64,000 nucleotides of DNA from Malachius bipustulatus. Its lineage: Eukaryota; Arthropoda; Insecta; Coleoptera; Melyridae. Of the stretch, positions 49,591 to 62,246 are shown piece after piece. The stretch lies in NCBI GenBank assembly GCA_910589415.1, contig OU342637.1, positions 26,015,162 to 26,079,161 of the forward strand. The letters are read 5' to 3'. Each line of letters opens with the position of its first letter. The stretch's first letter is position 1. A program made the position numbers and the translations under genes. A model generated the notes under the pieces. The model was given only the letters and a program-made list of their open reading frames with translations, was not told the DNA's origin and did no database searches.

Positions 49591-52500
49591 ATATTGGTGG
49601 TTTCCAGTTGGTAATGTTAGCGTTCTAGGATGAGAAACCAAAGCTGAAACCGTAGTAAATTGATCTCTGATCTCAAAGAGGTGTGAACAATCGACCTCAT
49701 GGTGGAGTGATCTGTTAGATGAGTGGTTTTTGTTAAAGGAATGTTTGATTCAGGCCAATAATACTTTGAGAGCAAGTGAACTGTGTGGTAGTGATAGTCA
49801 GATGTTTCCATCCTCATTGGTCGTCACAAAGCAGATTTCGACCAAGAGTTCAGGGCAACGGGTACTACTAGAGCTAGAGAGGGAAACTAAATCCCTACTT
49901 CAATTTCATACATTTCGCAGCTAAATTCATACAATATTTATTCCCCGGCATAATTATTATTGATCACGGTATGTCAGTGAGTAATCATCCTAGCCCGACC
50001 GCAGCACAGAGAGTAGGGGGTGCGTGTTCAGTTCGCCCTAAACCGCCCTAACAAGTCCTCATCTCCAGGGACAGTCGGGCAACCCTTCAGGGAGTACGAT
50101 CCGTGTCTGGTTCCCGTAATGATAAATCCGGCATAATCCGGCCGTATTCAAATGTAATTTTCAATAACAGGTTAATCCATTAAGCATTAAGCCGAACCCA
50201 CATCAACCCCCCCGCACAGCTGGGCCCGAATCGCCGGTTATCGACGTCATTTCCACGGCTAATTGCATTATTCATCCGGTTAGACCGCAATGAACAGTCA
50301 GCGGTCGATCATTTATTGATGGGTTTCTGGTAGGCGCTAGGAAAATGCGAAACCGGTATTATAAATAAATGCATGAGCGTTTTGTACTATAATTGGTCTT
50401 GGGGGATTGTGAAGTCAATAAGAAGTGTTTCCAGGAATCATTGATGCACATATTTAATTAATTCGTTTTTTGTTGTTGAATTTTGTATAATTTTTTATAA
50501 TTCTGTTGTCAGTACCTACTGAACTGTTTGTTCTGCTTGCATCAATAGTCATTTTCCTGGACACATTTTAATACACGGTTTCTCACTCCACTAAAGGCAC
50601 TCTGTAACAGTCCGCCTGGTGTATCGTTATATTACGACAGATAAGTTGATCTTCACAGATCTCTTTCACAAAATCGGTTGCTTCGGAATGTTTTAAAACC
50701 AACAAATCCTTGTTCTGTAACTCTATGGGAACTGACCTAAACGATATGTCATGCTAAACCTACAAAGAAGTTTCGGTGAACACTGTAAATGTTTGGGAAA
50801 ACTAGGAATGTCTCGGAGTAGGTATACTTTCACTGCTATATCACTGAATTTGGACAAAAGTGAGCACCTTTTCTGAAAACTTTGTAAACAGGAACTATAA
50901 GTTTTTCTTGGATCTGCAATCATGATAAGACAGATCTAAAGACAACATCCAAATTCCATGAAGCTTATTATTCCCATTGCGAAAATAACTTTCAGCTATA
51001 GCAGTTTTTCGCTCTTGCGTGATATAAAAGAACACTAACGTCATATTGTTTACATTAACATCAATTTAATTGCGCTTGGACTGGAGCTGGGAGAACATAA
51101 TCAGGTAGCAGTGACACTTCCTATATCCCCGTTACTTTGAGATACCCATTGCGAGAAACACTGTATACGACTATTTGACGCAATGTCTACTGAACATCTC
51201 CATAGCCAACTCGAGACGGGTTAATTATTGAACACCCGATATGATCCCATAAGCTTCATTGCAGAGTTAACATGGATAATGTCAAGTTTCTTTAATAGAA
51301 GGTAATGAATTTAATGATTGTTGATTATTACAATGAAGCAACTTTTTATGCAAAATTATGAACCTTTCAAGAAAATTATACAGGTCAACGAATAAATACC
51401 ACTACTACTATTATCCTCATTAATTGATTAATTATTAATGATAAAAGCAATTGTGATTAATTCATGAAAAAAAAAAGGTTGCAAAGAAGTCTGACAATAA
51501 CAATACATTATGTAACGATGCATATGTAATGTGAAACAAAAACCATTATTTATTTATGAAGTAACAACCGACTGTCTCAGTAACTGATAACATGACACAT
51601 GAGTGCTCATTTACTGAATAATTGTTTCCAGGATTATCGCCAGCTGATCTTTTCAATGGGTACACCAATTAGGCAAATTGTAACTTGTAACTAGAATAAT
51701 TATTCTATTTTCTTTCAAATAAAAAATTTCTAAAACCTTATTAACTATTCCTTATCTCTGTAACAACTGTTGTTTTTTTTTATAAAAAAAGAAAAACTAT
51801 TATTTCGTCATCATTTATTTGCATTACATATTTGCTGACGATAATTAAGTTTTTTTTATTAAAACAGATCTGATAATAAATAATTTAGCAGACCTATCAT
51901 AATAACGGAAATGTCTATACCATTATTATAGATCTTTATTTTATTATGATCTTGTGTTTTGGTTTAATTTTATAAACTAAACATTTGTTTAAATTAAATA
52001 TTTGAACATCAAAATCAACATTCGTTGTTATCTCGAATGGTGGTGTTTGGAATCAAATATTTACAAATGAAATATTCCAAATAATCAAATACTTGAAATA
52101 TCTAAACATAAACAAATTGTATGAATTAAAAATACAGTTCGACACGTTTTTATGTTAGGTATATCGAAATTATTTTAAAAAATTGAGCAAAAAAATGTTT
52201 ATAGTAAAAATTTAATAATGTTCATACTTGACTATTAATTTGGCTCACAAAAAAAATAATTAAAAGTTTATGAACAACAATAGGTTATTATTTTTAGGCT
52301 GCAAATTACATTTCGCCTTGCCAATTTCTTTTTTTAAGCCGCAACCAAATTTTATCTTTCTAGGTAAAGTTTTGTGTTCCGCAAAAATAAAACATGTTGG
52401 GAGTATTCCAATTTTTTTTACGTTCATGTTTTGATCACAATGTTACCATGCTTAAAACAAACCGTTTCAATAACTTGTTTACAACATGTTTACTTTAGTT

Positions 52501-53469
52501 TAAAAAAAATTCAGTTAACGTCAGTTTAATAAAACGCTTTGAAAACTGTTACCACTTTGGGGCCTTTTTCATTTCCCAGCAAATCCCTGTTTCGCAAATA
52601 GCTTTGATTGAACTAGGCCAAATGAAGAAAAAAAATCGACTCCGGATGTCGAAGCTACTGCTGTGTATTAACGGATTCTTAAGCGCCTTCCAAGTCATTG
52701 GTTTCACTACTTTAATGTGGTGAAAAAAAAAAAATTTTGCTCGATATGTTATCAACGACAATTTTTTTTTCTGCATTAGCATTAATAACCCAAGTATTGA
52801 CCTATTCAATATTAAAAGTAGCTCTAGTTCAGTACATTTTAACCATTGCCATTGCACAAAACTAAATTTGCAAGTTAAATTCCTATGACCCATTTTCAAG
52901 TTTTCTGAATAAGATAGGTATAGGTATAGTAGGATTAACTTCAAAAAGTCAGATGTGACGTCACACTAACCGTCCGAATTAATATTTTTAATTTCACCAG
53001 AAAATGTCAAACAGTTAATTGTCAAGTTGTGAACGAGCGTAAATTATTGAAGGAATCATTCAAACAATGAATTGAACGGTTTAAGTCAGTTTGAGAGCCA
53101 CTGACAACTACATAAAATTTATTCACGTAATGACATTCTATCCTCTGTGTTGTGCATTTAATTCTCCTTCAAAACAATGTTCAAAACCAATGTTGACGTA
53201 TACTTATTTATGCGGGATGGAGTGTTTAGACAAACTGGACGGTTACTATAAAAACCACGTATATGAAACAAAATAAATCGAACTATCAAAAGGATGTGTA
53301 TTCTTAATCGATACGTATGACTTTTTAGACTTTATTGGACTATAAGACAGAATTTATGTTTTATATTGTTTAAAACATTTTTTAAGCTTTAAAAAAATCA
53401 AAAATTCATCAGCGGACTTGATGAGCCGGAATTGTCTGTTATGACGTAGAGACGACTTTTTATTTTTAT
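49591..53469. other. No gene recognised; very AT-rich in the right half
   Basis: No exon or RNA gene was identified. The part from about 51250 to 53000 is especially AT-rich with long A- and T-runs. A single motif of the ACGGTTCTGCA repeat family (TTTAATACACGGTTTCTCA) lies at 50567. Confidence 0.5.
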
Positions 53470-53505
53470 GGTCTGATGATGGCCGATATGCCGAAACATG
53501 TAACC
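53470..53505 (+). ncRNA. Hammerhead-ribozyme-like motif of a Penelope-like element
   Basis: Order and pairing fit a minimal hammerhead. Helix I is GGT (53470-53472) with ACC (53503-53505). Core CTGATGA lies at 53473-53479, and helix II is GGC/GCC around loop CGATAT. Core GAA is followed by the self-complementary ACATGT (53496-53501), with A at 53502 as the expected cleavage site. As in the palindrome motifs, one extra base (T 53480) lies between core and helix II. An AATAAAG follows about 15 bases later. No reverse transcriptase or endonuclease frame is nearby. Confidence 0.6.
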
Positions 53506-53807
53506 AAATAGAAAGAAAAATAAAGTCTCAAATTTAGCGAGAATAAGACTTTTTCTTTATTATTTTTAAAAACATCTTTTTTAATAGCAATCTAAATATT
53601 TTTTTATCATTTTTTATATTTTTTTTTTGCTATTTTACTATTCATAATGTTTCACATGCAAAATTCGTTTTCATTTTTATTTTATTATCTTTTCCAATAA
53701 TATTGGAACAAAGGAACAAAATAATATCATGCTTTACAACGGTTTGCTTCCATATTGTATTAATTTTTTTATATTTTTTATTTTACTTTCTTCTTCACAG
53801 ATCGACA
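53506..53807. other. AT-rich flank of the hammerhead motif
   Basis: An imperfect inverted repeat AATAAAGTCT/AGACTTTTTCTTTATT follows directly (53520-53562), then AT-rich sequence. No open frame of note. Confidence 0.5.
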
Positions 53808-53995
53808 CTAGGGTTTGGATAAAATTCTTCAAACTTTCACGACAATTCAAATTTACTTGAAACTAAACGCCATTTTAAAAATGTGCAACGGCTTGCTGTA
53901 ATTTTTTACACTGAACTAGGGTTTTGAATTAGCTTTTTCAAACTTTCACGAAAATTCAAATTTAAGTGACACTAAACGTCATTTTAAAAATGTTC
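53808..53995 (+). repeat. Tandem duplication, ~112-bp period
   Basis: Two copies of a ~75-bp segment sharing TTCAAACTTTCACGA, AATTCAAATTTA and CCATTTTAAAAATGT or close variants, at about 53827-53885 and 53938-53993. Confidence 0.8.
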
Positions 53996-55870
53996 TTCTT
54001 AAAAAACTCGTCGGATACACGGCGGGACACCTGTAGTGAGTGGGGCACGGCGTGAGCGATGGAATTCGACAGGCTCTGTGATCCGCACACTATGATCCTA
54101 GTTCCCCGATTTCAGTGGCGATGTTTATGCGGAAATTATCCGCCATAAAAGGGAATCAGGGAATTAGGATGTCTCTACACTAATCCTGGTTGGGATGTTC
54201 CAGAAATAGAACATTTAGACTAAAAAGTAAGTTAGTTCTCGAAGCCATTCTAGAAAGTCAATTAGGGTTGAATCAGGACTAATGTTCTCGATCTCGAGGC
54301 TAATACTACCTTATTATGCGCACCTTCAGCGAGCCCTCATGGTTTGTCTAGTCTAGTCTAGTTTGTAAAGGTTTAACACGAAACATTCCTATAAAATAGT
54401 TGCACATAATTACTTGGAAGACTGTATTAATTCATAAGCTGCAGGTTTCCTGTCTGATAAAACATGTCCATATTATGCCCATAATAGGCTTGCTTGATAT
54501 CTTCAACCGGTAATAATGAATAGCCTTAGCCTGTATATTTTACTTGTTAATCGTTCCAACATAATAACATTAATAACACACGTTCATGATTGATCGTAAA
54601 TCATGCGGGCTATAGGTTAAAGTATAAGTAAGTAATGAACCGGCTATTTAAAGCAAGAGAAAATAATCCAATTCATCCGCGCCACCATAATGGCATTATT
54701 ATTAACAATCCGTCCATCGCATAGGTGCTGCCGGTTTCAATGGAACGCACATTCGAGGAAGGACAAAAGACTTGCCGGACGTCTCTGATTTCCCGTCTAG
54801 CAGAGACGTCGCGAAATGAGAAAGCGTGTGCAATGTAATTCTAGGAGTTTATACGACGTGAAAAGATTGAATGATGGCATTGTCCGCGGATCGTGACTCG
54901 GGCCATTGTCGTGACACTGTGTGGTTATGTTAGTCGCAGAGAAACAGCTGTCACAGCTCGGGAAATGCTCTCTCTGTTTTCTGTTTTGCCTCTCCGCTCA
55001 GCGTTTTAGAAACATGCTCCCATACGATCCAGAGATTCGCGACTAGGTTTGTAAATGTCGACCGGCTCGGCTGGGTTATCACGTTCAACCTTTTATGCAC
55101 TGCAATGGAATTTACTAGTTCAGTTTGAATTTGGAATGACAGAAATAAAATTATTGACACTGCCTGTTTTTTGAGTTGAAGCCCAAATTTTCTTAAATCT
55201 TGCAAATAATGTTCAAAACGTCCACACCTACATATTTTGACAAAAAAAAATTGACAAAAAAAAAAGACGCCGACACTTCAAATTGGTTGTCATTCCCAGT
55301 CGACCGACATAGTAAAAAACGTTCCTAAGACGTCGAGGTGCGACCGTCATATCTCTCAATATGGGCACCAGAGGGGTATTTAAAAATGACCGTCCAAAAA
55401 TGAGAAAAATCTACTTTGACAGACTTCGACATAACTTTGTAAATGGACAGGACCAGTTTTTTGACAAAATTTGACTTTGTGATTCTATTCTGACACCCGC
55501 GGTCGGAGTTACGGCGAAAAATGTCCGAAACATATTTTTCTGGAGATTTCGAGTCCCATCGATCTTGCTGCAAAATATTTCGAAATAGGTATGCGAAAAC
55601 TCTGGTGAGACTCGAGGACCAACCTCAAGAGAATGATCTGAAGAGATCTGTTGAATGAGAATTTACAATTTGTCCTAATACTTTCACCTCTATCTTTCTG
55701 CATGCGCAAGTTCAACGAAACATGACGTAAAATAGACGTTACTTCGACGTCATATATCTAATAGTTTCTGACGCCATGTCTCAATATCTTGTTCATCTGT
55801 CTGTGACATATTTGTAACATATCATCGTCATTTTTACCGTTTCAACTCAATAATTCATCACTTGACGTTA
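53996..55870. other. No gene recognised
   Basis: No exon, RNA gene or duplicated element was identified. The part at 55200-55700 is open on the minus strand in two short overlapping frames without family resemblance. Confidence 0.5.
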
Positions 55871-56185
55871 CGGTCACCAAAATATGACGTGTTCATGCTT
55901 TTGTCTTGCTACCTTAGAATATCGTAGTAACAACGAGTCAGTTAAAAAGAAATTCACGATCTTCTGCTCAGGTTTAGTGTGTAAAAAATATTTTTCTGCT
56001 TGCTGCTTCTCCGAAATTTCTTTTTTTGGAAATGCTGTAGCTGTTACTAATCACTTTTTTGATCTGAGCTCTACTAAAAGTTGTACAACAAACATGACTG
56101 TTGACAATTCAGCATAAAGCATTCACTGTTGTTCACCAAAGTATGCCGTCATCATGCTTTTGTCTTGCTACTTTAAAATATATCG
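55871..56185 (+). repeat. Direct duplication, 259-bp spacing
   Basis: CACCAAAATATGACGTGTTC and the following CATGCTTTTGTCTTGCTACC recur at 56134 as CACCAAAGTATGCCGTCATC and CATGCTTTTGTCTTGCTACT, extending over about 48 bp. The sequence between the copies is not clearly related. Confidence 0.8.
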
Positions 56186-57769
56186 ATGTGTGTATGTCTT
56201 CAACTCACGCAATTCAAAAAAAAAAACGCCCAAGGCGCTACTATGGAATAATTCCCTGGGGGCTTCATTGTGCGTTTTTTCTTTTCCTTTTGAAACGTTT
56301 TAAATATTCAGAAATCCTGGTCACGGCACCACTTATCGTTTGAACAGAGATGAATGAAAATAATCACAGATGGAGTTTTTAATAGTGAAATTTAGCACGC
56401 GAAAGATTATAATATATTCCCCGGTGTGTGTTTTTTTTACCTCGCTCGTTCAGGAATAATGACTGAATAAATAACATTGCAACATGCGCCACTGCATCCG
56501 AAGCTTGAACGTATGCAATAAATTCACATGACGCTTCCATGGCTGCACAGAATATTTTGTTTTATTTTAAATGGTTTGTTTTATTTTCTATGTCGTGTTA
56601 CAAGCGGCAGAGCAAATAAAGCTTTCGAAAATCGCCCGACATTCCTCTAGTGCACTCTGACGACTGCAATTGGTAATTAGGCTTTGCACGCACGTCTGAA
56701 TGCAAATAGGAAAAGTAATGCAAGTTAATTCTTGCCTGTTTCGCGACCGGTGTTCAAATTTATTCGTCGGTTATTTTATAAAACTACGACAGACTTTGTT
56801 TCAATAAGGGTTTTGTTGTCATGCCATTCATTTCCTACAATTTATTAGAATAAGTCACTCTGGAACTGTAAACCCAAAATCATGTCAAAGCAGGCCATTC
56901 AGTAAATTAATAATTAGATAAATAATTAGAGTGCAGTGTGTGAAAATAACTATAAAATTTATTTACTGAATATTTGATTGATTGAGTCTGAGATTATTTC
57001 ATAGAAGTTTACAAAACGTTCACATTCATCCGAGGAGAGAGAAATGATAATTCCGAGTCAATTAGAATGTGAATAACAGTCCGGATAATCTTACGAAGGT
57101 AAATTTATCAATCCCGATATGGAAGACAATTGAGGAGCTCGTGAGTGTATCTCCCGCAGCGATCTTCTACACGTCCTACAACTCGATTATTGTTTGTGAA
57201 GTTAATTATTAATTCTGTTAGTCTCTCCGCGTAGCCAATAAATAACATCCACGTTATTAATTACATATTCCGCGCCCGTGTGTATGGTTTCCTCGGTGTG
57301 GAACTCGATTATTAACATTTAGCAGTTTCTTGAAATACAATTAGCATTCACTGACGCGCCCAGACTCTTTAACACCTGTTCGGAATTGCATTATTTCAGA
57401 ATTGGCCGAACAATGGTGTTGGTGTCGGTGTCTCATATCTGACGAACGCACCTGGTTTTCAAAGTTATGAGACCATCAGCCACGTGGTGCCCGCTGGTGC
57501 TGGTCATAATTTTTGCAGAATTAGAGCAAGCAGTAAATTTAGAGAGGTGGGTTTTTGTTTTGTTACTTTGGTCTCCAGCCGAGAGGAATTAATTAAATTT
57601 CCTTGTGGAGCTGGAGAGCTATACGGAATGCAACTAACTGCATCCGTGCATAAATCATTCTTTCAATTATCATTAGGAATATTAATGGACGACTTGGAAA
57701 TTAAATTATTTCCAGGTTTTTGCATACAATACGTACACCTGTTCCCACCATTCAACTTTCTCTTCTCCA
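56186..57769. other. No gene recognised
   Basis: Apparently unique AT-rich sequence without exon, RNA gene or repeat that I can identify. Confidence 0.5.
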
Positions 57770-58293
57770 TTATTGGACTTGTGTCGTCTGCCATCCATTT
57801 CCCATTACAACTGGATGCCAGTACTAGATTTGTTAGAAAATCTTGTGGTGCCGTCTTGGTCTCCACACATTGTCTGAACGCCACCAACATCTCCAATTTC
57901 ACTTATGGGTGGCTATTTTTGATTCCTTGCCTTGACCAATCTCGCCCTTCCAAAGTTTCGAGTGTACCTCTTCCGACAACTTGTTTTTTCCGTCGACCTT
58001 CCACCAATTGTCAAAAAACTTGTCCCAAAAATTGGACTTTCATCGTGGGCCTCTACGTTTTTTTTATCTTGCGTCCTTCTGACAATTGGATGCTAGAACT
58101 AGATTTGTTAGAATATCTTGGTCTCCGCTCGTATTAGTTTTGCCAGACCGGCTACCAAAATCCCCAATTTCACTTATGGGGCTATTCTTGTTACCTTATC
58201 TCGATCAGTCAACAGTTTCGAGTTCACCTGACCGAAAACCTTCCGTCAACTTGTTGTTTTCCGTCAACTTTCCACCAGTTGCCAAAAAAGTTT
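57770..58293. repeat. Tandem duplication, ~260-275-bp unit
   Basis: Two copies: ATTGGACTT starts at 57772 and 58031, GGATGCYAG near 57813 and 58088. Both share ACTAGATTTGTTAGAA, CAATTTCACTTATGGG and TTTCCACCARTTG. Copy 2 has several small deletions. Frames cross the first copy on both strands. The minus-strand frame (57663-57902) ends in a short Cys-rich stretch that faintly recalls transposase C-termini, but this is too weak to name an element. Confidence 0.8.
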
Positions 58294-59670
58294 AAATCCA
58301 GGACTTGTTTCATAATTTGAAGCTCAACTTATTTGGGCGGGAAAAAATTCGTTGTCCATGTGGCCAAAATTTTGGCTTGTGATTCAAATAACCCGAACAG
58401 CTGCTCCTTAACGTCTTGGGCAATTTCGCCGTCCAAGAAAAATGCCTACTTAGAGACCAACCAAACAACTGGTGAGGAGATGATGTAGAAATTACTCAAT
58501 TTTCACAGCACCAGTTATCCTAAGCATTTTCTGGTCAAAAAGATGTAGTTCACTAGACAGAGACGACTCGGCCAAATAAATCATTCGAAAATAGACAGAA
58601 CCTTTTTATAAGGAAGGGTCGATCGAATTAATTTTTTATTGCAAGTCAAAGAGTCAAATGGATGTAGGATTCATTGAAACTCAAGTTTCAATTCCTTTTC
58701 GCTTTGTTCGAATTTTTTCGACAGTCCGTTTTAAACTTATTTACCTGCACAGTAAATATGCACATCTCAGTTGATTTACCGAGAACGCCCACGCCGAAAC
58801 CTTAATAAATTCGGCACAATTTACACCCTCGTAAAGCTATTCCTGTTGTTCGCGGGAATCCACGGGCTCGTCAAAAGTGAGCTCGCGGCTCCGAACGACG
58901 CATTCCGTCACTTTATTAGCAAACCGCATCTGCTTTTTATTATTCTCCCACTTCATCCCGCGCCCGCCTCTCCTCCCCCCACGGTCCCCGTTCTCTGTTT
59001 GTTTTATTTCCGAACATAAAACGGCAGATCAACAGTTTGTGATGAAATTAAAGCGAGACTTACGATCCATTACATTTTAACGAACCTTCGGGACCCTAAA
59101 AAATCACGCACGTGAAGAATGCGGCCTAAAAATTACGAGGCCATGTTTCAATTAAGAAAATAAAGCTGGAGCTATTTTTGGGCGGTAATTTTTTACGCTG
59201 TAAGCTCGTTATTAGTCACGGAGGGTATCAAACAGGCAGAGGTTCAGATTCATCACTGATTTTTTTTCTTTTAGTAATTAGACGATTATTGTAATCCGTG
59301 AATCGCGCTTAGCAGCGCTCCAGAAACGTTCCCCGAATTTTATAAAATTAATATTTAGAGACCACGAGCAAAGATCGTAAAAGCCGGATATTACGTCACG
59401 ACGCGTAGGAATTATTTATTTGTCCGATGTCAATATTGATATTCGACCGTTCAGGTATGTACCTGGACTGAATATCGTTTCCTAGCAAATATTTTTCATC
59501 TTCTCGTTTTATACCAGGTGTACACGGTAACAAGCGCACCATTTTCTTGTAAACATTTGAGAGTTCTGCACCATTTTCTTAGGTAACTAAGTTCCCAGGA
59601 GGTGATGACCAAATTATTACCTAAAATTGTCTGCAACTTTAGCACATTTTGATTAAATCGCTTTCTTGTC
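58294..59670. other. No gene recognised
   Basis: No exon, RNA gene or repeat was identified. Confidence 0.5.
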
Positions 59671-59790
59671 AGTCTGTCTGCGGTTCAAATCCTAAAATCG
59701 ATTTTAAACTATTTTTCCGAAGAGCTGGAGACTTGAAAGTGTAAAACTAGCTCAGGGCTGAATGACACTACAATTCTAAATCACTTTTTT
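59671..59790 (+). repeat. Inverted-repeat partner, left
   Basis: About 110 bp containing GTCTGCGGTTCAAATCC, AAATCGATTTTAAACT, GAAGAGCTGGAGACTTGAAA and AGCTCAGGGCTGAATGAC. Its reverse complement recurs, somewhat diverged, at 60485-60592. Together they may be two oppositely inserted copies of one short element, or the ends of a 920-bp nonautonomous transposon. Confidence 0.75.
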
Positions 59791-60484
59791 TGTCCCAAGA
59801 AAAATCTCGAGAGAGAAAATCTCGATCGCCAATGACAGAGCGCGTTTTCAACACTGATTAAAGAGTTATTTCTTTCCATTAATAAAGCATCCATGATGAA
59901 AAATACCAGGTCGTAAATTTATCTAATCCGAGCCACCGACGTCGACGCTATAACATAAAGATGTAAATGCCCATTAAACAAACTGTACGATCCAGCACAG
60001 AGCCTTTCAAGCTCATGTTATAACCATTCCCGACGCGATATACATAAAGACACACGCGATGGGATGTCGATGCGGTCGCCATTGTATGATAATGTCCCCT
60101 CCCTTCACCCTTTACATCTGATAATGGCGGCATTCTCTGTTTGTACTCTTCATACTTCACCTAAACGACTAGGCCAGCTCGGTAGTTCTAGTTATTAACT
60201 GTAAATGTTTATCCAAGTTGTTTTGCGGCCAACTATAGGCTTTGCTATGATAATGTAGACGACGCGTTTCTTGTTTGAACAGACAACAGACTTTGCAGAA
60301 TGCTTGTTTGATCTTCTGAATATGCTCGAGGTTTATTGTATGTGTGTGTGTGTTCGAGGATGTGACATATGCTTGGTAAGAGCTTATAAAATATGACTTT
60401 GAGGTTGTATAAAAACGTGGCATTTTTATGTCGATACGTGGAGACTATAACAGAGTTGATGGCTCCGCCCACGCGCTGTCATCA
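59791..60484. other. Sequence between the inverted repeats
   Basis: No transposase or other protein is recognisable. A (TG)n tract lies near 60340-60352. Confidence 0.5.
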
Positions 60485-60592
60485 TTTATTGTCATCCAGC
60501 TCTAAGCTTTTTTTTTAATTTTCAAGTCTCTAGCTCTTCGGGAAGTTACTTTGAAATCGATTGAAAGATTTGGACCGCAGACACAGCTTGGT
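60485..60592 (-). repeat. Inverted-repeat partner, right
   Basis: Contains TTTTCAAGTCTCTAGCTCTTC, cut for length, then TTTGAAATCGATTGAAAG and TTTGGACCGCAGAC, which are the reverse complements of landmarks at 59671-59790 in the expected order. Confidence 0.75.
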
Positions 60593-61210
60593 AAAAAATT
60601 CATTATCAAAGCTGATTGTTACTTATGATAAAATAGATTTTATGCACGCAAAATGTACATATACTTTAGCCTAATTAAATCAGATTACTTAATTATCGAT
60701 CAACACAAACTCCGCTTCCACTTTACATAATTAAACCTTGTTAATAGATAAGCGATATCCAACAAATTATAATCCAGACATGGCTCGCATCGGTACCGCT
60801 CTCCTCTCCCGGCCACGGCCATGGTTAATTGTCTAGGTAATTGACCGATGGAGATTGCCATCTCCCACGGCTTCAGTTTGCTGCAGCCTGTTGCTTCAGC
60901 AACCATCAGTAATATTAATATCTCACTGCTATTACCTGACGTGTTACCACCGCTGGGTGCCTCGCTGCGTCTGCCCTGACACGCTCGGTTATGTGTGGCG
61001 TCTCGTCTTATCGTAAACTTCCATCTAACATGGGATAAACACACATGTAGTAGTGTCTGGGTGAATATTTCATCCTCTTGGCTTGTCAATTACCATAAAA
61101 CGACCGAAGAGATACTACCATGGTGGTAACGCTAGCGCTCTAGCGATCGTAATCATAACCGATTAATGAGGGTTGCACAAACAAAATTATACCAGCTGTC
61201 AAAACGGTAA
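60593..61210. other. No gene recognised
   Basis: Region downstream of the minus-strand LITAF gene. A minus-strand frame of 129 codons (60700-61089) shows no family resemblance and no repeat of its own, so I do not call it a gene. Confidence 0.5.
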
Positions 61211-61216
61211 TTTATT
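61211..61216 (-). terminator. Poly(A) signal AATAAA of the minus-strand LITAF gene
   Basis: TTTATT on the plus strand reads AATAAA on the minus strand. It lies 48 bp past the stop codon of the 119-residue LITAF gene, in the correct orientation and at a normal distance for a short 3' UTR. Confidence 0.55.
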
Positions 61217-61263
61217 AATGGTATAACCAAACGAACTACTTACAACTTACAAAATAAATAAAG

Positions 61264-61623
61264 CTAAGGCGAGAAGGTTCCCAAGTAAGCCCCACAATTT
61301 GGACAATAATGCACCACGTTAGTACAACCGCTAACAAAATATGGAACGCAGGAAAAACACAAACACCCACTGACCAACAAAAGTGTCGCGTAGAGATGCG
61401 TCTTCGTGCTGGCCTCGTTGCTGGTGATGGTACTGATGGGGGCCATACAACCGGGACATACAACGTTCATGCTTTCGGGTCCCACTGCTGGAGCAGCGCC
61501 TTGAACGACAGGTACAGCAGGTGTGATGCCAACGCCACTTCTGCTCGAGTCGCCGGTAATGGGGACGCTTTTCATCGTCTGAGCTCTACTGCTTCGAGAG
61601 CTACCTCGCGAAAGAAACGACAT
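61264..61623 (-). CDS. LITAF-domain protein, 119 residues, intronless
   Basis: Single-exon frame with an N-terminal Ser/Arg-rich and Pro/Ala-rich tail (residues 1-50) and a C-terminal LITAF domain. The domain has CPGC (56-59), a hydrophobic stretch (77-98) rich in Leu, Cys and Val, then HYCPNC (105-110) and a GAYLGTF end. In the LITAF/SIMPLE family the two cysteine pairs bind one zinc ion and the hydrophobic segment dips into the cytosolic face of late endosomal and lysosomal membranes. The proteins help membrane trafficking and sorting. The usual PPxY/PSAP adaptor motifs are not evident. It is transcribed away from the larger LITAF gene, 623 bp distant. The start chosen is the first Met of the frame. 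Most LITAF genes have introns, so a retrocopy origin is possible. Confidence 0.88.
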   Translation of the reverse strand: MSFLSRGSSRSSRAQTMKSVPITGDSSRSGVGITPAVPVVQGAAPAVGPESMNVVCPGCMAPISTITSNEASTKTHLYATLLLVSGCLCFSCVPYFVSGCTNVVHYCPNCGAYLGTFSP

Positions 61624-62167
61624 GGATGTGATACTTCTTGTTTTCTCTCTTACTTGGTGTTGTTATTGTAAATGACAAGTGTAGTTGAATGGACTCGGAC
61701 AAGCATGACCGGAACGTCAATAATGTGTCAGTAGAGTGCGTTCTGTTGTTCGCGCTTTTGTCTCCGATGGTTTTGTATGGCCTTTTAACTGTTTCAATAA
61801 TTACCGTCAACTGTAATGTAGTTTTAAATGGGAACCAACAATAACATATAAAATTGAACCAGCTTATCACCGACATGGGAAAAACATAAATATAAACATG
61901 TCATTACGTAATTCTCAATGAACACGACAACCTGTGATTAAATGATGCAATCTGCTCAAAATTTACCATAATTCTGGTTCACAACGTCCTTTTTCGCATT
62001 TAACAGACCAATCACTATTGCTGTAAGTGCCCAAGCCAATTTTTCATTCATTCCCCACCAGAACCCCAGAACCCTTATGATTAAAAAACCGTTCCATCAA
62101 ATACTCTTTGTTTCCAATATGACGCTATGTCCAGAAAACTTAAAAATCTTAAAAACAAATTTTAGTT
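61624..62167. other. Divergent intergenic region of the two LITAF genes
   Basis: The 5' regions of both genes face each other across 623 bp, so a shared promoter region is plausible. No clear core promoter element for the minus-strand gene was found. Confidence 0.5.
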
Positions 62168-62174
62168 TATAAAA
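62168..62174 (+). promoter_or_regulatory. Possible TATA box of the repeat-LITAF gene
   Basis: TATAAAA lies 73 bp upstream of the ATG at 62247. A TCAAA with A at 62193 about 25 bp downstream could be the initiator. A start there would leave out an out-of-frame ATG at 62188. This rests on sequence alone. Confidence 0.35.
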
Positions 62175-62246
62175 CGCACCTATCTAAATGTCAAATAGAA
62201 CCTATAAACGTCTCTTTAGCTACTCAGTGGATAGAAGCCCCAAAAC

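Noticed and set aside
57484..58137. 217-codon plus-strand frame
   Set aside because: It begins at GTG rather than ATG, crosses a local tandem duplication and matches nothing. The minus-strand frame there gave only a faint transposase-like impression.
60700..61089. 129-codon minus-strand frame near the LITAF gene
   Set aside because: No domain, no good start context and no support beyond length.
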